Source of the DNA: Endothia cerciana
Lineage: Eukaryota; Ascomycota; Sordariomycetes; Diaporthales; Cryphonectriaceae
NCBI GenBank assembly: GCA_026119935.1
Contig: JALRMH010000027.1
Span: 415,529-479,528 of the forward strand
DNA: 64,000 bases
Direction: 5' to 3'
Each line of letters begins with the position of its first letter. Position 1 is the stretch's first letter. Positions 1-11,343 of the stretch are shown piece after piece. Under the pieces are notes generated by a model. The model saw nothing but the letters and a program-made list of their open reading frames with translations, was not told the origin of the DNA and did not search any database. The position numbers were made by a program, and so were the translations under genes.

Positions 1-2756
1 AAGGACAGCGGTGAGGGCAGGCAGTGGTGGCTCCCTGCCGACGAAGCCACGCTTGAGGAGCGAAGAGTCCATAGAGTAGGCTGTAGCGATGGTCGTGGAA
101 GCAAGCAACATTGTAGCGTACTCTGTATAAGGACCGAGCCAGGTAGTGATGACTTCAGTAGGTGACAGAGGGATTGTCGGGGTGCTCGTGATTGTTACGG
201 TAGATGTTGAGCTGTGGAAAGTGCTGCTGGGTGTAGCTGATGTGGTTGTGGTCCACGTGTAGGCTGTAGGAGCGTTGTAGTTGATATAGCTCGTGCAGAA
301 AGCACCGCCTGATGCGGCCAGCTCCACGATCTCCTCGGGAGAGGGCTGGTTGCTAGGGACATCGAAACACTGCGTCTTGCCGAATGTCTGGGCAGTGTCC
401 AGAGATTGTGCTGCGCTACTGCTGTCGGACACGGAGTCCGTCGTGCTGACGTACGAGGTAACTCCCACACGATCCGCAGGGGAAGATGAAGTGGTCTCAA
501 AGGAGTAGATCGAGTCAAGACCCACCACGGTCTCTGACGTGATCCTAGGCGAGAGGAAGGTACGCCAAAGATCGACAGACTGAGCTCGACTGCCCATCGC
601 ACATAAGGCGTCAGCTGGATGTTGGCTCTAGTTATGAAGCTCGGGTTGGTGAAGACAATGGATGGTTGCCAGTTGGACTTGGATGTAATCGTTGACGTGA
701 GGAGGTCCATGCTCACTTGGGCATTATTCAGGGTGAACTGAGCACCACCGGATGTTGACACAGCCGAATCGGTCTCATAATTGATTCCAGTTCCATACAG
801 GATGGTGGGGACAATCCTGAAGGCATTGTCGAGGGTAATGGCATCCAGAGTCGTTGTCAAGTAGATCTAGCTCCAGTTGCCTTGCCAGGCATCACTGGCA
901 TTAATACTAGTAATCATGGTGGCGACACCGCTCATGCAGGCGGAGATCTTGGCCTCATCGATGGTCCCGGCAGTCATGTTGATGATGATCTCACCAGAAA
1001 ACTCGAGATTGGAGATAGAGAAGCCGCAGTTAACGCAGGAGACTGTATTACCATGGTTTAAGTCCTTTGGTGCCCGAAGACCAATCTTCTCATTAATGTC
1101 AATCACATGTCTGCCTGGCATGAGTAGGTTAGTGGTATAAAGGAAGCCGATGCCGAACGCGGAGATGGAGGCAGTGGGCGCCTTGGTCCGTAAACCCCTC
1201 ATACCTTCTCCCAGGTTTCATAATCGACCCCGTTCACCCCTGACTGGTCCATCCGGAAATGTGATGGTTTGAGGTTCAAATTGAGATCAAAGGCCTCATC
1301 GCTGACAGTGATCTCGGAGTCTAGCTTGCGGGGATTGTCAAACTTGGCTGGGTCGCAGAGGCGGTACTTAAGATTGAGGTAGCCGTGAGAGCCTGTGACG
1401 CGACGCGACCGCCTATTCCCAAGACCTTGTATGTATTCTGACCAGTGCACCCTATTGTTATCTCCCAGTGCACATAGACGTTAGGGCCCGCGCGGGCATC
1501 CTCTTGCTTGATTATGAGATGCATTGGGTGGTCCTGTAAGTTGACCTAGAACCCGTCGGTATGGAGGATATTAGTTCCAGAAGAAAGGATGTCCTCCTCT
1601 TTGACAATCCAACTTGTTGACTACAGCTTCTGCCAGAGCCTTGCGGTCTCCCTCCTTGTCCGGAGCATAGTCTTGAACGGACCAATTTGACGCCTCGAAT
1701 CCTTGTTCCAACATGACCTGCCTAAAAAGAGCAGCTGAGATGATGAGACAGGCAGAGAAGTGTTTAGGCACTGGCATGGTGTGGTTATTGAACCACTGGG
1801 TGTTCCATCCTTCCTGTCGTAGTTACCTTCGCTGTAGTAGGTCGCAAATTGAAAGTTCGCCGCCGCAGCCCGTCAGCCTTGGAGTTAATCTAGTTGTTGA
1901 TGCTGCAATCGAGCAGCTTAGAGAGCGAGGTGGCTCATCGGAGCTAGGCTTACCTGTGAAGTATTCCTTGAAGGCGTCCTGGAGCTTCCACTGGGTGGCG
2001 ACATGCTTCTTGGAGCCTATTTGCAAACCAGGGGTCCCTTCCGCGCTCACGACCAGCTTGTCTGTGTTCATCTCGAACCCCAAAACGACATGCTGTATCT
2101 CCTGCTTCCCGTACTCAAAATGGACGGGCTTCGTTCCAGGCATCAACTCAGAGCTTCCCTAGATGGTGCCCTCAGGAGATACCTCGCCTTTTACGGTAGT
2201 GAGGGGGATGTTGTTAAGTCTGAGAGACCAGCCCGAGGGTGTCTCTCGGGCGCGGCTGGAACCCTCGGCCTGCATGGTTCCAGATAGTATTGCCATCTGA
2301 AGGGAGCAGATGGCTCCTCCAGTGGCCTTTGAATCGAATTGGAGAACTGGAGGCCCAAAATTAACCCGATACTTGACCGTGTAGTACTCATCTAATCGGG
2401 TTTCATATTATTTCACCTTGAATGCCAGCTCCTTGAGCATCTCGTTACTATCTGTGCGAGCCCTACTTCATGGCCGTGCGTTCCCAGCTTCCAACACTAT
2501 TTAATAGAGGCTTTTTTTCTGGCTAGTCAGCTCTACATAGCTGAATCAACCAACAACACAACCCTCCCAGAACACCATCCTTGGCATGACGAGCAGCAAG
2601 GAGCTTGTTGATCTGTTCTCCAGAGTAGGTGGCAACGACGTCCCAGCCTTTCGTGAAAGAAATGTCCATAGGCTCCCGCTCGGGATTGAGCATTTTGTTG
2701 ACCATGTCTTCGATGGTATTCTTCTGCTCGTCTGACGTCTTGGTGTAGCTAAACAT
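1..2756 (-). pseudogene. Broken gene for a large secreted protein (TULIP/P47-like N-part, DUF7223-like C-part)
   Basis: Read on the minus strand, blocks of good protein sequence follow one another but change frame or hit stops. The N-terminal block (about 2756-2530) has a GWDVV...IN motif. The block at 2400-1850 (VNFGPPVLQF, then VVLGFEMNTDKLVV) recalls TULIP P47-like domains. The block at 1200-600 (TNLLMPGRHVID, GLRAPKDL, NWQPSIVF, LTPYVRWAVEL) recalls the fungal DUF7223 region, and a Ser/Thr-rich tail runs off the left edge. Lesions seen: in-frame stops at 2408-2410, 2159-2161 and 867-869, and frame changes near 1790, 1450, 1200 and 550. One normal-looking intron (about 1850-1925) is present. 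Family names come from memory of motifs and are tentative; the broken state is read directly. Confidence 0.55.
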
Positions 2757-3403
2757 AGTGAAGATCTGGTGTACTTTTCAAAGATAATGTGACTGGAATG
2801 GGAGATAAGTATTTAGCTAAGCTGGTATGACACGGGGAAATGGTTTGCCGTCGATGATCTTCTGGGAAGAGTCTGCCGGAGTGGTAGCAGTCGTCGTTCC
2901 AGTATCCATCTTCGTACTCTAGACCTGCTCTCATCCTGAATGGATGCCCTGTGCTATGGCGACGGCGTGTTATCAACTCAAAGACTTGTCGCTGTCATCT
3001 TCCCTTCAGCTCGTTTGAAGCCCCCATACTTCTTCAGATCTTTTGCACAGTGGATAGCGGCAGTGTTAGGCCCACGGCCCAGACTTTATCGCTCTAGCTG
3101 GGTCCTACTTGTACGGTAGGATAGAAGGGAGATTAATATTCGTCAACAGGAAATCAGCTATATTTGCTGTATCTCGGGACTCTTGTGACCCATTATATAA
3201 TGTGACGAGATATAAGGATTCTAGCCAGTGCAGCGGACTGGTGATTACTTTTTCGCAACATATAGTGTCTTGAATTTTCTGACGCTGTATACCGCACGAG
3301 GGCTAAGCACGATGAGTGTGCCAGGTAGCGAGGCTACCATGGACGATTCTTCGAGATACAGCATCTCTCGAATTGCTCAATCTTACCTTCCCATTTTCAT
3401 TCC

Positions 3404-3715
3404 ATGGCAGCGGGAGCGGAGGATTCAACAGCGCTTGAAAGTTTACAGGGTCCCTGGAGAACGGTTTCTTCTTTCCCGGGACATGCCGACTTCTATGCTA
3501 TCTGCCAAGCAAAAATCAACGCGGGAACAACTGTTGATATAGAGGGGCACAGCACCTCCAACAGTATTACCTCTGAGTTTTTCAGCAATAGTTGGGGGAT
3601 TTCGGTTGGAAATGCAGTGGCTAAGTTTGTTGTCATTGCGAGTTTCGATCAGCAGATGCAAGAGATGTCAAATGTATGTTGCCTGCTGCAAAGGAGATGG
3701 GTGCGCCATCACTAA
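3404..3715 (+). CDS. Small unassigned ORF
   Basis: A 103-residue ATG-started reading frame on the plus strand, divergent from the broken gene to its left. I recognise no family. The middle part (residues about 30-80) alternates hydrophobic and polar residues like a beta-rich protein domain, so it may be a fragment of a secreted protein. No intron signals could be tied to it with confidence. It may be a remnant together with the next ORF. Confidence 0.2.
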   Translation: MAAGAEDSTALESLQGPWRTVSSFPGHADFYAICQAKINAGTTVDIEGHSTSNSITSEFFSNSWGISVGNAVAKFVVIASFDQQMQEMSNVCCLLQRRWVRHH

Positions 3716-3952
3716 ATAGAGTCACAAATATCTCGAGCATCCCACAATAGTAGATTTCGCTGTGGAAGCATTGTCCTCGCCCAGTATCCACTGCTTTCTG
3801 ACGCAACAACGTCTCTGCTCCGACGGGGAAATGGGAATAAATTCTTTGCCGAGCAGTGTGGTGACCACTTTTTTTTTTGTATTATTTTTATTTATTTGAC
3901 TGGCTACGTCCTGGGCGCCGACTCTGGGGGTTGACTAGCGGCCTGGAACAGC

Positions 3953-4399
3953 GTGAAACGGACGATGGAGACATTCACAACTACCGTGGCTTTAAAGGTT
4001 CTATGGGCAGATTATACAGAGTCGACGTCCACGACTGATAGCCGGAAAATCTGCAGCATGGACTTGACGTTCTGCGGGTACGATACCTTTGATGGAACCA
4101 GTCTCTCGTTGAACGCCGAGACAGGGCTTGCAACGGCGCAAACCCGGGCTGCTGCGCTTTCATGCAAGACATACGCCAACTATTTGCACCAGAGATTCAA
4201 GGAGCGCATTCACGGACTGGACATCGAAGATGGTGGAACCACCAATGTTGAGCGATGTACGAGCATAGTAGATACAGGTCTGGTGGTGGAGCTCATATTG
4301 GTCCCTTTCTTAACTCTTAAGGAGTATACTGAGTGCATGTATGAAGGAATTGAAAGGCGTGCTGCTTATGATGCTTCTACCTTACAAGTCCTCGAATAA
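3953..4399 (+). CDS. Unassigned 148-residue ORF
   Basis: An open frame of 148 codons beginning with ATG on the plus strand. Composition is protein-like (balanced charges, six cysteines, no low-complexity) and the C-terminal half looks alpha-helical. No family is recognised. A neighbouring ORF at 3404-3715 lies on the same strand 240 bases upstream and could be an earlier exon, but no clean splice pair joining them was found. Confidence 0.3.
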   Translation: MKRTMETFTTTVALKVLWADYTESTSTTDSRKICSMDLTFCGYDTFDGTSLSLNAETGLATAQTRAAALSCKTYANYLHQRFKERIHGLDIEDGGTTNVERCTSIVDTGLVVELILVPFLTLKEYTECMYEGIERRAAYDASTLQVLE

Positions 4400-5374
4400 C
4401 ATGCCGCCTAGTTGAAGTCTTCAGAGGTCAGTCTCAATGAGATTTGAGTCGTATAATCACGTCTAAATTAGATTGGTGTTCTGAGTGCTAAACCTACAGT
4501 CACCATACTACTTCCATCACCTCTAAAATTGATAGAGAGTATCTCTAGATATTGAGTATATATTTCATGCGCACTCATAATCGCGGCAGAACACTATTTA
4601 GTCGGGGACACAATACGGTATAAAAATGAAATCATCTCGTGACAACCGTGAGTAGAAAATGAAGCAAACCAAGGCGAGTGTACTTTTCCAGCAAGAACAA
4701 CTATTCAAATACGTGGCTCAACCTGTCCTCTGAGTTGATGCACGGAGAATCTTTTGCATTTGGAATTTTGTAGTGTATAATTATCATAGGAATGCTCCGT
4801 GTGAAGACATGAAGGGGCGGGGAGCAAAGGAAAAGAGTACTAGGTTTAGCTCTTGCAACGCCCCCCTCCCCCCCCAAAAGAGAAAGCAGGACCGCGGTCG
4901 TTTGTGGAATGACAAGGGCCTCAGTCTTTCAGCGGTGAGAGTATAGCTGAAAGATACTACTAGTAACTTGTTGGGGCAATATTGAATGCTCTGAGGCTGG
5001 GGCTGGGCGATCTTGAATGGCGACCACCTAGGGCCTGATTACCACGGCGCTCTGACATTACCTCTTCTCGTCTACAAACTCACGCGCAGCGTTGCAAGCA
5101 GCGAGGGCGGAACTCGGCACTCTTGGTGTCTGTCTCCCGACCTTGCCATCCAATGAGGCTTGACGCCAATGTGTGATACCACATAAACGCATCGGGTCAT
5201 TTCAGCGACTTTGGTGCTACCCATTCCCCCAAGACTACCCCTGTTGCTTGCTTCCAGACCCTAAACACACTCGTCAATGGCAAAGTTCAAGGTTGCGCCG
5301 CAAGTCCCTGATCCGCCGGTTGGTCAGAGGCTAGTCTTGACTGACATGAGGTTTCTACCTTCCCCTCGAGTGTC
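4400..5374. other. Intergenic stretch without recognisable genes
   Basis: About 970 bases with stops in all frames. The only notable simple sequence is a C-rich tract at about 4861-4875. Nothing else could be supported. Confidence 0.5.
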
Positions 5375-5816
5375 GTGCGTGCATACAAAGCTGATGAGTC
5401 CGTTTTGATCGATAAATGCAAGGTGAAATGGGGGAAGAAGCAGCTGGCTCTCGAAAGAGTGTACTACAATGAGGTCGTCAATACTAAGGGCGCAAACAAA
5501 CTGGACCCCGTCTCAACTAAACACAACAAATATTTTGAGAGCCACGAGAATACAAACAAGAAAGACTTGGAAATAGGGCTGAGAAACTCCGGGTTCTCAA
5601 GGCGGCTGGGTTCCAACAGTGGCTGGATGAAATGTGACATCGGATGCATTGGACACGGACTTCTGGATTCCTAATAGGGGGGGTCGCTGGATCACCTTTC
5701 CGCTTTGCAACACCACTGATGGGAAGTGCGACAAGTTCAATGGCACATCGGCGACTATAACCTGGACTGCATCTAACACGGTATTGTCGGCGACATACTA
5801 CAAAACAACTTGTTGA
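5375..5816 (+). pseudogene. Two overlapping ORF pieces, probable gene remnant
   Basis: Two plus-strand frames (5375-5674 and 5634-5816) meet with a frame change. The second holds a Cys-containing, Thr-rich stretch (PLCNTTDGKCDKFNGT) typical of extracellular fungal proteins. A possible upstream start (MAKFKVAPQVPDPP at 5277) ends in a stop. No family recognised; likely debris of one gene. Confidence 0.2.
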
Positions 5817-6567
5817 TCCGGTAGGATGGAATATGATCAGGTGCCCTGGTGCCCTTGTAGTATTGGCTCGGGGATTGGAACTTTGCTCCGGATTGGGCTT
5901 GGTGGCGTTACTGCGCGGAATTTGGCTTCCGACCGATTTTAGAGGCGCCGAACAAGTCTGCAGCCTGTGCCAGGTCACGCGGTTGTGGAAATACCGCATG
6001 TCGAGGTCTGGGGAAGAGGCCGGCTGGCAAGGGTCGCTGCCAACCAACTGTGGCTTGCTGCTTCAGTGTTCGTCCGTCCCGGCCTGGTATTGTGGCGTCG
6101 GTTCATGCTCGTCGACCGGATGGCGAACTATTCTCCCAGCCTCACCCCCCCTCCCCCCCTTTCCAATAACTAATACTGGACAGAAGAACCGCCACAGGGG
6201 CCGAAGTCGGGGGGGTGGGGGGCGAGGCCAAGCCCAAGCAGCGATCGCGTCAAGATCCCCAACCAAAGAAATCTCTGGGGTTGACCCACCCCCCCACCCC
6301 CGCACGGCTTCACGTGGGTCCTAGGTTCCGGTCGGGGTCAGAGAATACGGGGTATGGCAAGCCCCGGGGCCTGCGGCAAACTTCCAACCCGCACGACATA
6401 CGACGTGCGTTGAACATTGGCAGATAGATGCAGCTGTCACAAAGCGTGCACGTCAGGTACAGGTCGCTCGCGCCATTCCGGCAAGCCCCCTTATGGAGAT
6501 ACCAACAGGAGCTCCCCGAACCGCGGACTAGACCCGACAGTCTTTCTCCCGATCTGCGACAGCCCCT
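5817..6567. other. Upstream region of the Zn2Cys6 regulator with long G/C tracts
   Basis: This is the leader/promoter side of the regulator starting at 6568. It is GC-rich and holds a C7-T-C7 tract (6145-6159), a G7-T-G6 tract (6209-6222) and a C7-A-C5 tract (6289-6301). The last two form a perfect 12-base inverted repeat (6211-6222 with 6290-6301). The open frames seen here are side effects of GC richness. Confidence 0.5.
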
Positions 6568-9506
6568 ATGCGGTACAGTAATCCCACTCCGAAAATGGAA
6601 TCATCATCGACTTCGAGGCTCGGGACCAAGAGGAAGCATGTCACTACGGCCTGCCTTGCTTGCCGAGAGAGCAAGGTGAAGGTACACCCCCCCAGGAACG
6701 GAACTGCCCGCCCAGATTAGAGCCAGGACTGACGCGAGATAAGTGCAATGGAGCCATGCCGGCCTGCTCGAACTGCCTAAACAAAGGCAAGGAGTGCAAG
6801 TACCAAGCCAGAGATGACAAGCGCAAGTATGTTATACCTCCCCTGAGGAGAGGACTTTTACCATCCTTGTATAAATGCTGATCTCGCAGGCTCTCCCTTC
6901 GCCTGGCCATTGAGCTGCTTTCGGACAGAGTACGCAAGCTCTCGCAATTCATAGTCCATCAGGGCTTGGAGGTGCCTCCAACCGACGAGGAGTATGACAA
7001 GACATTGTCAAATATTCTGCAGACCACAGGGCTTTCCGGCATCCAACCCAGCCTCATACGAGAGGTGACAGACAGCGAGAGTATCGCCCGAGGAGCTCCA
7101 GTCGCCCGGCCGTTCGACCCGAGAACCGAACCTTCGGCCAACACGGGCGGGTCGGGGCCGAACACCAACGGTACACGCTCTTCAGGAGATATAGCATGCA
7201 GTCCGCTCCAGGCAATGCAAGGCCTACTCGAACTTGCTACCACAGTTGACAACATGGGTAGCACAATGCGTGACCGCGATGACTGGGCCTGGAGAACGAC
7301 AGCCGGAACCATACCACAAGGCGCTGTAATACAACCCAATTGCGTACCGCCAGGCGACATATCTAGCCCGGCCCAACAGCAGTCCGCATCTGGCGGAGTC
7401 CCGAGCTGTCCCTCTCTCGAGGTGGACGATGGTACCAGCTCGACCGAAGGCATTGAAGAGCTTGTAGACCGGCTGTCCGATCCATTGGGGACTCTCCATG
7501 TCAGACCGGGCGGTCATATCCGGTTCTACGGTTCCACATCAAACTTCAGCCTTTTAGAGACGCCGGCTGCAGACGTCGGCATGAATGTCCATTGGACTGT
7601 GCGGCATGATGGGATTGAACATCTGAGCCGCCTCGGACTCGACAAGGATGTCCCGCCCGACATAGAGCAGCATCTAATGAACCTCTATTTTACGTGGCAG
7701 GACCCTTCATTCCACGTCGTGGATCGCAGGATGTTTGAGGAGGCAGCACGAGCATGGCGTGATGAGATGGAGGACACAGCTTACTACTCGGAAGCGCTGA
7801 GGAATGCGATGTGAGCCAACAAGTGATGCACTCTCTCAGCAGCCCTGGAGCTAACTCATGTGCGAAGCTGCGCTTTGGGAGCAGCATTTGACGCTCGGCA
7901 TCACCCAGTATTCGTCACATTCCCCAGGTCTCTCGCGGATTTCTTTGCCGACAGGGCGAAGGCTCTTTTGGACATCGAGCTGGACTCGCCTTGCGTCGCA
8001 ACCATCCAGGCCCTGATCCTCTTGAGCGCTCACGATATAGGGTGTGCCAGAGACGCTAAAGGATGGCTGTTCAGCGGTACGTGCATCACTCGGCGAGGAG
8101 AGTCGGTTTCGTGTCTTCACTGACGATCCCCTTGGCTAGGTATGGCGACCCGCCTATCCTTTACCCTCGCATTGCACCAGGACCTGAAGCCTTACATAGC
8201 CAAAGGCGTAGTGAGCGAAGCCGAGGCTGATCTTCGGCGGACGGTCTTCTGGGCCGCTTTTGTAGTGGATCAGTAAGAACCACCCTCCCCCGTCCTCCAT
8301 CGCCTGCGTCATGCTGATGAGCATTCCGTGCAGTGTGTGGAGCTTCTACTTGGGTCAGCCATTCCGCCTGTCCATGAAAGGCGTCAGCCTGGATAAGCCC
8401 GGATCGAACAATCGCCTAGAGTCGGCAGGCCAATGGACACCTTATGTGAAGCCAACCGTTACGCACACCCCCATTCCTATAGTAGATTGCGCAGACCTTG
8501 TCTGTAGATACCAAGTCCTACTCTTTGAGGCTACGGTTCCGCTCAGCGATACGTTGTAAGTCTGGCAACGCCATCAAGGTTGGGACGATCGCTGATCAGT
8601 TTGTCGCTGCCTCTAGGTACGGTAACACAAGAAGTTCCAAGACATCAGTGCAGGAATTAAATGCCCAGGCTGTCAAGAAGCTGTCAGACTGGAAACAACA
8701 GCTGCCATTCGCATTGCGCGTAGATCTGGAGGACCACGAGGCCACTTACTTGCCACACGTCATTCTGCTTCAGTAAGCACCCTTGATATTGTCATTCAGG
8801 ATGCACCTTCTCTGACGCTTACTAAAAATCGCCCTCCAGGATGCAATATTATCAAAGTCTCATCTATGCTTACCGCCCTTGGATGTCAAAAAGCTACATT
8901 CAGTCCCAGCCGACACAGGCTCCTGGCCCAGGCCAGGCTCGAAAGATGTGTATGGACTCCGCGAGTGCCATCGCACAGCTCCTTCGTCTATACGAAGATC
9001 GATACACCCTTCGCAGGATCAACATTCAAGCCGTCGCTATTACCTTCTCTGCCGCCCTGCTCCTAGTTTTTGCTACCGTGTCCCGCTATCAGCGGGATAG
9101 AGAAGACAGGATCCTTTCCGACCTCAGCGTATGCTTTCGGGCGCTGGACGAGCTCGCACCGGCCTGGGATACCGCCAAGCGAGCTCGTGACTTCCTCACC
9201 AGGCTACAGCGGCACTGGGAGCGCCAAGCCAGACCGTCCTCTCTAAGTGACGCTGCTTCCTCCACAAAGCCGAGGAAACGGTCGCGCCCGTCCTTTGTGT
9301 CTGATGACCGGAGCCCGTTCATGTCTACCCGTGGCGAGATCACCTCTTCGGCGATGGGGGGTAATTATTCGAGGAATGGTGGTGTAGCGACCGACTTTGG
9401 GATGGACCTCGACTTTGACTGGATGCTGAGGACAAGCATGGAGGACATGCCAGGAAACTGGGGCAATGTCTTTTCTGTGCCGTCAGGCGCTTTTCAGCCC
9501 GGCTAG
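6568..9506 (+). CDS. Zn2Cys6 transcription factor with fungal-specific middle domain
   Basis: Eight exons (6568-6681, 6744-6826, 6890-7810, 7868-8076, 8140-8272, 8334-8555, 8617-8772, 8840-9506) join in frame to 834 residues. All introns are GT-AG and 57-67 bases long. The zinc cluster is complete: Cys29, 32, 39, 46, 49 and 56 with spacing C-x2-C-x6-C-x6-C-x2-C-x6-C, preceded by basic KRKH. A linker with a probable dimerisation helix follows. The fungal_trans (PF04082-type) region starts near the conserved HPVFVTFPRSLADFF and includes LRRTVFWAAFVVD. The C-terminus is acidic and ends FDWMLR...GAFQPG. The overall pattern resembles NIT-4-type regulators. It acts in the nucleus and is likely the regulator of the metabolic genes to its right, whose promoters share CGG-N10-CCG sites. 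The start is the first ATG in frame; Met10 is an alternative. Confidence 0.93.
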
Positions 9507-9676
9507 TCGGTGTCGATAGCCCATGTGCTGTCTAGAATCTGTCAACATTATCACGAGCGACTCAGCACGTGGAATGAAGTGATGGCCAGTTCCCTGACGT
9601 GCCTCCAAGACCGCGTTATCTCGCGTTGAATTGTCTATGTTTCATGTCAGACGCTATGCTGGCCTGGACACATCCC

Positions 9677-10815
9677 TCACAGCAATCTACCCGCATGGAT
9701 CCCACCCGTTATGAGTATATCATCAGAGGTGTGGTATGCACTCGCATCGGATAAGAGGTACACCACTGGCACCTTGAGGTCCGTCCGGTCACCGATTCGA
9801 CGCATCGGCGGTTCGTTCGTCATGATCTCAGCCAGCCAAGGATATCGATCACATAGATCGATCGTCATATCCGTCAACATATACCTACACCACCATCAGT
9901 CTAACGTCAGGTTCCTGCGAGCAAGATATACCGCGACAAGCAGGAATGGGACAGCTTACCCTGGCGAGATGGAATTGACACGGATGCCCATGGCTGCCAG
10001 CTCCACACCCAGCGCCTTGGCAAGCGAAACAACTGCGCCCTTGCTAGCGCAGTAGTCACTCGTCGTCTGACCCTTGCTGGCGACGTGGGCGGCGATGGAG
10101 GCGATGAATACGATCGAGCCTCCACGCTGGTTGAAGTCGGTCGGTTCTTGCTTTGCCATCTGAGCCGCGGCCAGTTGTGCGGCGTAGTAGGTACCCAGGA
10201 CATTGATGTTCATGCACCGAGCGACAGAATCGGGGGATCGTTTGAGGAAGGGCTCGTCAGGACAGATACCAGCGGCGGTTACCCTTTGAAATGTTTCCTG
10301 GTCAGTAAGGGAGAGAAAGCATATGGAAACAGTCTACAAGAGAGCAGTGAGAGGGGTAAAATAACCTACAGGCCATCAATACGCCCAAAATCTTTGACGA
10401 TCTCGTCAAACGTGGACTGAAGGGTCACATAGTTGGTCACGTCGCTCCTATGCAAGCAAAGCCTGGCGTTAGCTTGCGCGCAGAGTCTTATGGCATGTGT
10501 AATGAATGGTCTTTTTTGAGTACGGGATGGTCCTTGTGGGTAGACGCACTTGTAAAGCTTGACCTTTACGTCGAACTCCGCTTCTAATTTTTTAAAGTGA
10601 TCATGTGGCTTGTCAAGCACGTCGAGGATGGCGACATTGCCTCCAACCTCGGCGACTGCAAAGGCAAAGGCTAGGCCCAGCCCACGGCCTCCGCCCGTGA
10701 TGACAATGGTGCGTCCCTTGAGACTGAGCAGTTGTTGTACAGAGCGCGTGAGGAACTTGTCTGGATTCCGGTCGAAGACGGCCTTGCCTGTCGTAAGGGG
10801 CTGTTGGGAAGCCAT
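9677..10815 (-). CDS. Short-chain dehydrogenase/reductase, polyol/ketose type
   Basis: Four exons on the minus strand (10815-10550, 10447-10370, 10283-9960, 9884-9677) give 291 residues. The NAD(P)-binding motif TGGGRGLG is at residues 40-47. A catalytic Ser (near 177) and Tyr192-x3-Lys196 in YCASK are present, and the C-terminus has the usual ITGG...HAG ending. Among classical SDRs it looks most like fungal sorbose reductase/D-arabinitol or xylulose reductase types (Sou2-like), a judgement made from motifs only. It reads divergently from the transketolase gene and shares its promoter region. Residues 1-32 form an extension before the fold. Introns are 102, 86 and 75 bases. Confidence 0.9.
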
Positions 10816-11082
10816 TGAAGAGAAGTTGGGCTTTTTGTTCGGGACCGGCTCGGACTGTACGGATCTCTACGGAAATTGGACTAGCAGAGAATTGTCCGCC
10901 TGGAGCGTTCAGACTTGGGTTCTGTTGTATAGTTATATGCTGTGAGAGTCCATACAAGCTACTCGGAAGGGTCAGAGTGAGCCTAGGGAGAGGGGTCCAA
11001 TGAGAGACAGCGCGGGTGGCTCTGCCGAGACCTGAACGCTGCACCGAGCGGTCCCGGTGGTCAATCGGGGTGGTCCACGGGT

Positions 11083-11098
11083 CGGAGGATGAATCCCG
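11083..11098. promoter_or_regulatory. CGG-N10-CCG candidate operator between SDR and transketolase genes
   Basis: CGGAGGATGAATCCCG reads CGG, ten bases, CCG, an inverted half-site pair bound by some Zn2Cys6 dimers (Put3-type spacing). It lies in the shared upstream region of the two divergent genes. A near copy with one base less in the spacer is at 18325-18339. Confidence 0.45.
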
Positions 11099-11343
11099 AG
11101 GTCATGTCCGGACGCGGGCCACCGAGCGAGCGGAATTACCAATCCGCATATCGGAAGGCCACGACCACGGCGCCAATGCACAGGGCTGGTGCGGCCCTGT
11201 CGTGCGAAACGTCACAGGCGATCGATTCCATGTCAAGCATACAAGTATGCCAGTTTTCCTGGATTGACAACTGGCGTGCTGGGATGACCACATTTGGTCT
11301 TTGGTCATCTGACACCATCGCACAGGAATACCCAGCGGCAAAA

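Noticed and set aside
5833..6324. 163-codon frame upstream of the regulator
   Set aside because: GC-rich composition shadow over G/C tracts; overlaps other equally long frames on both strands and has no family motif.
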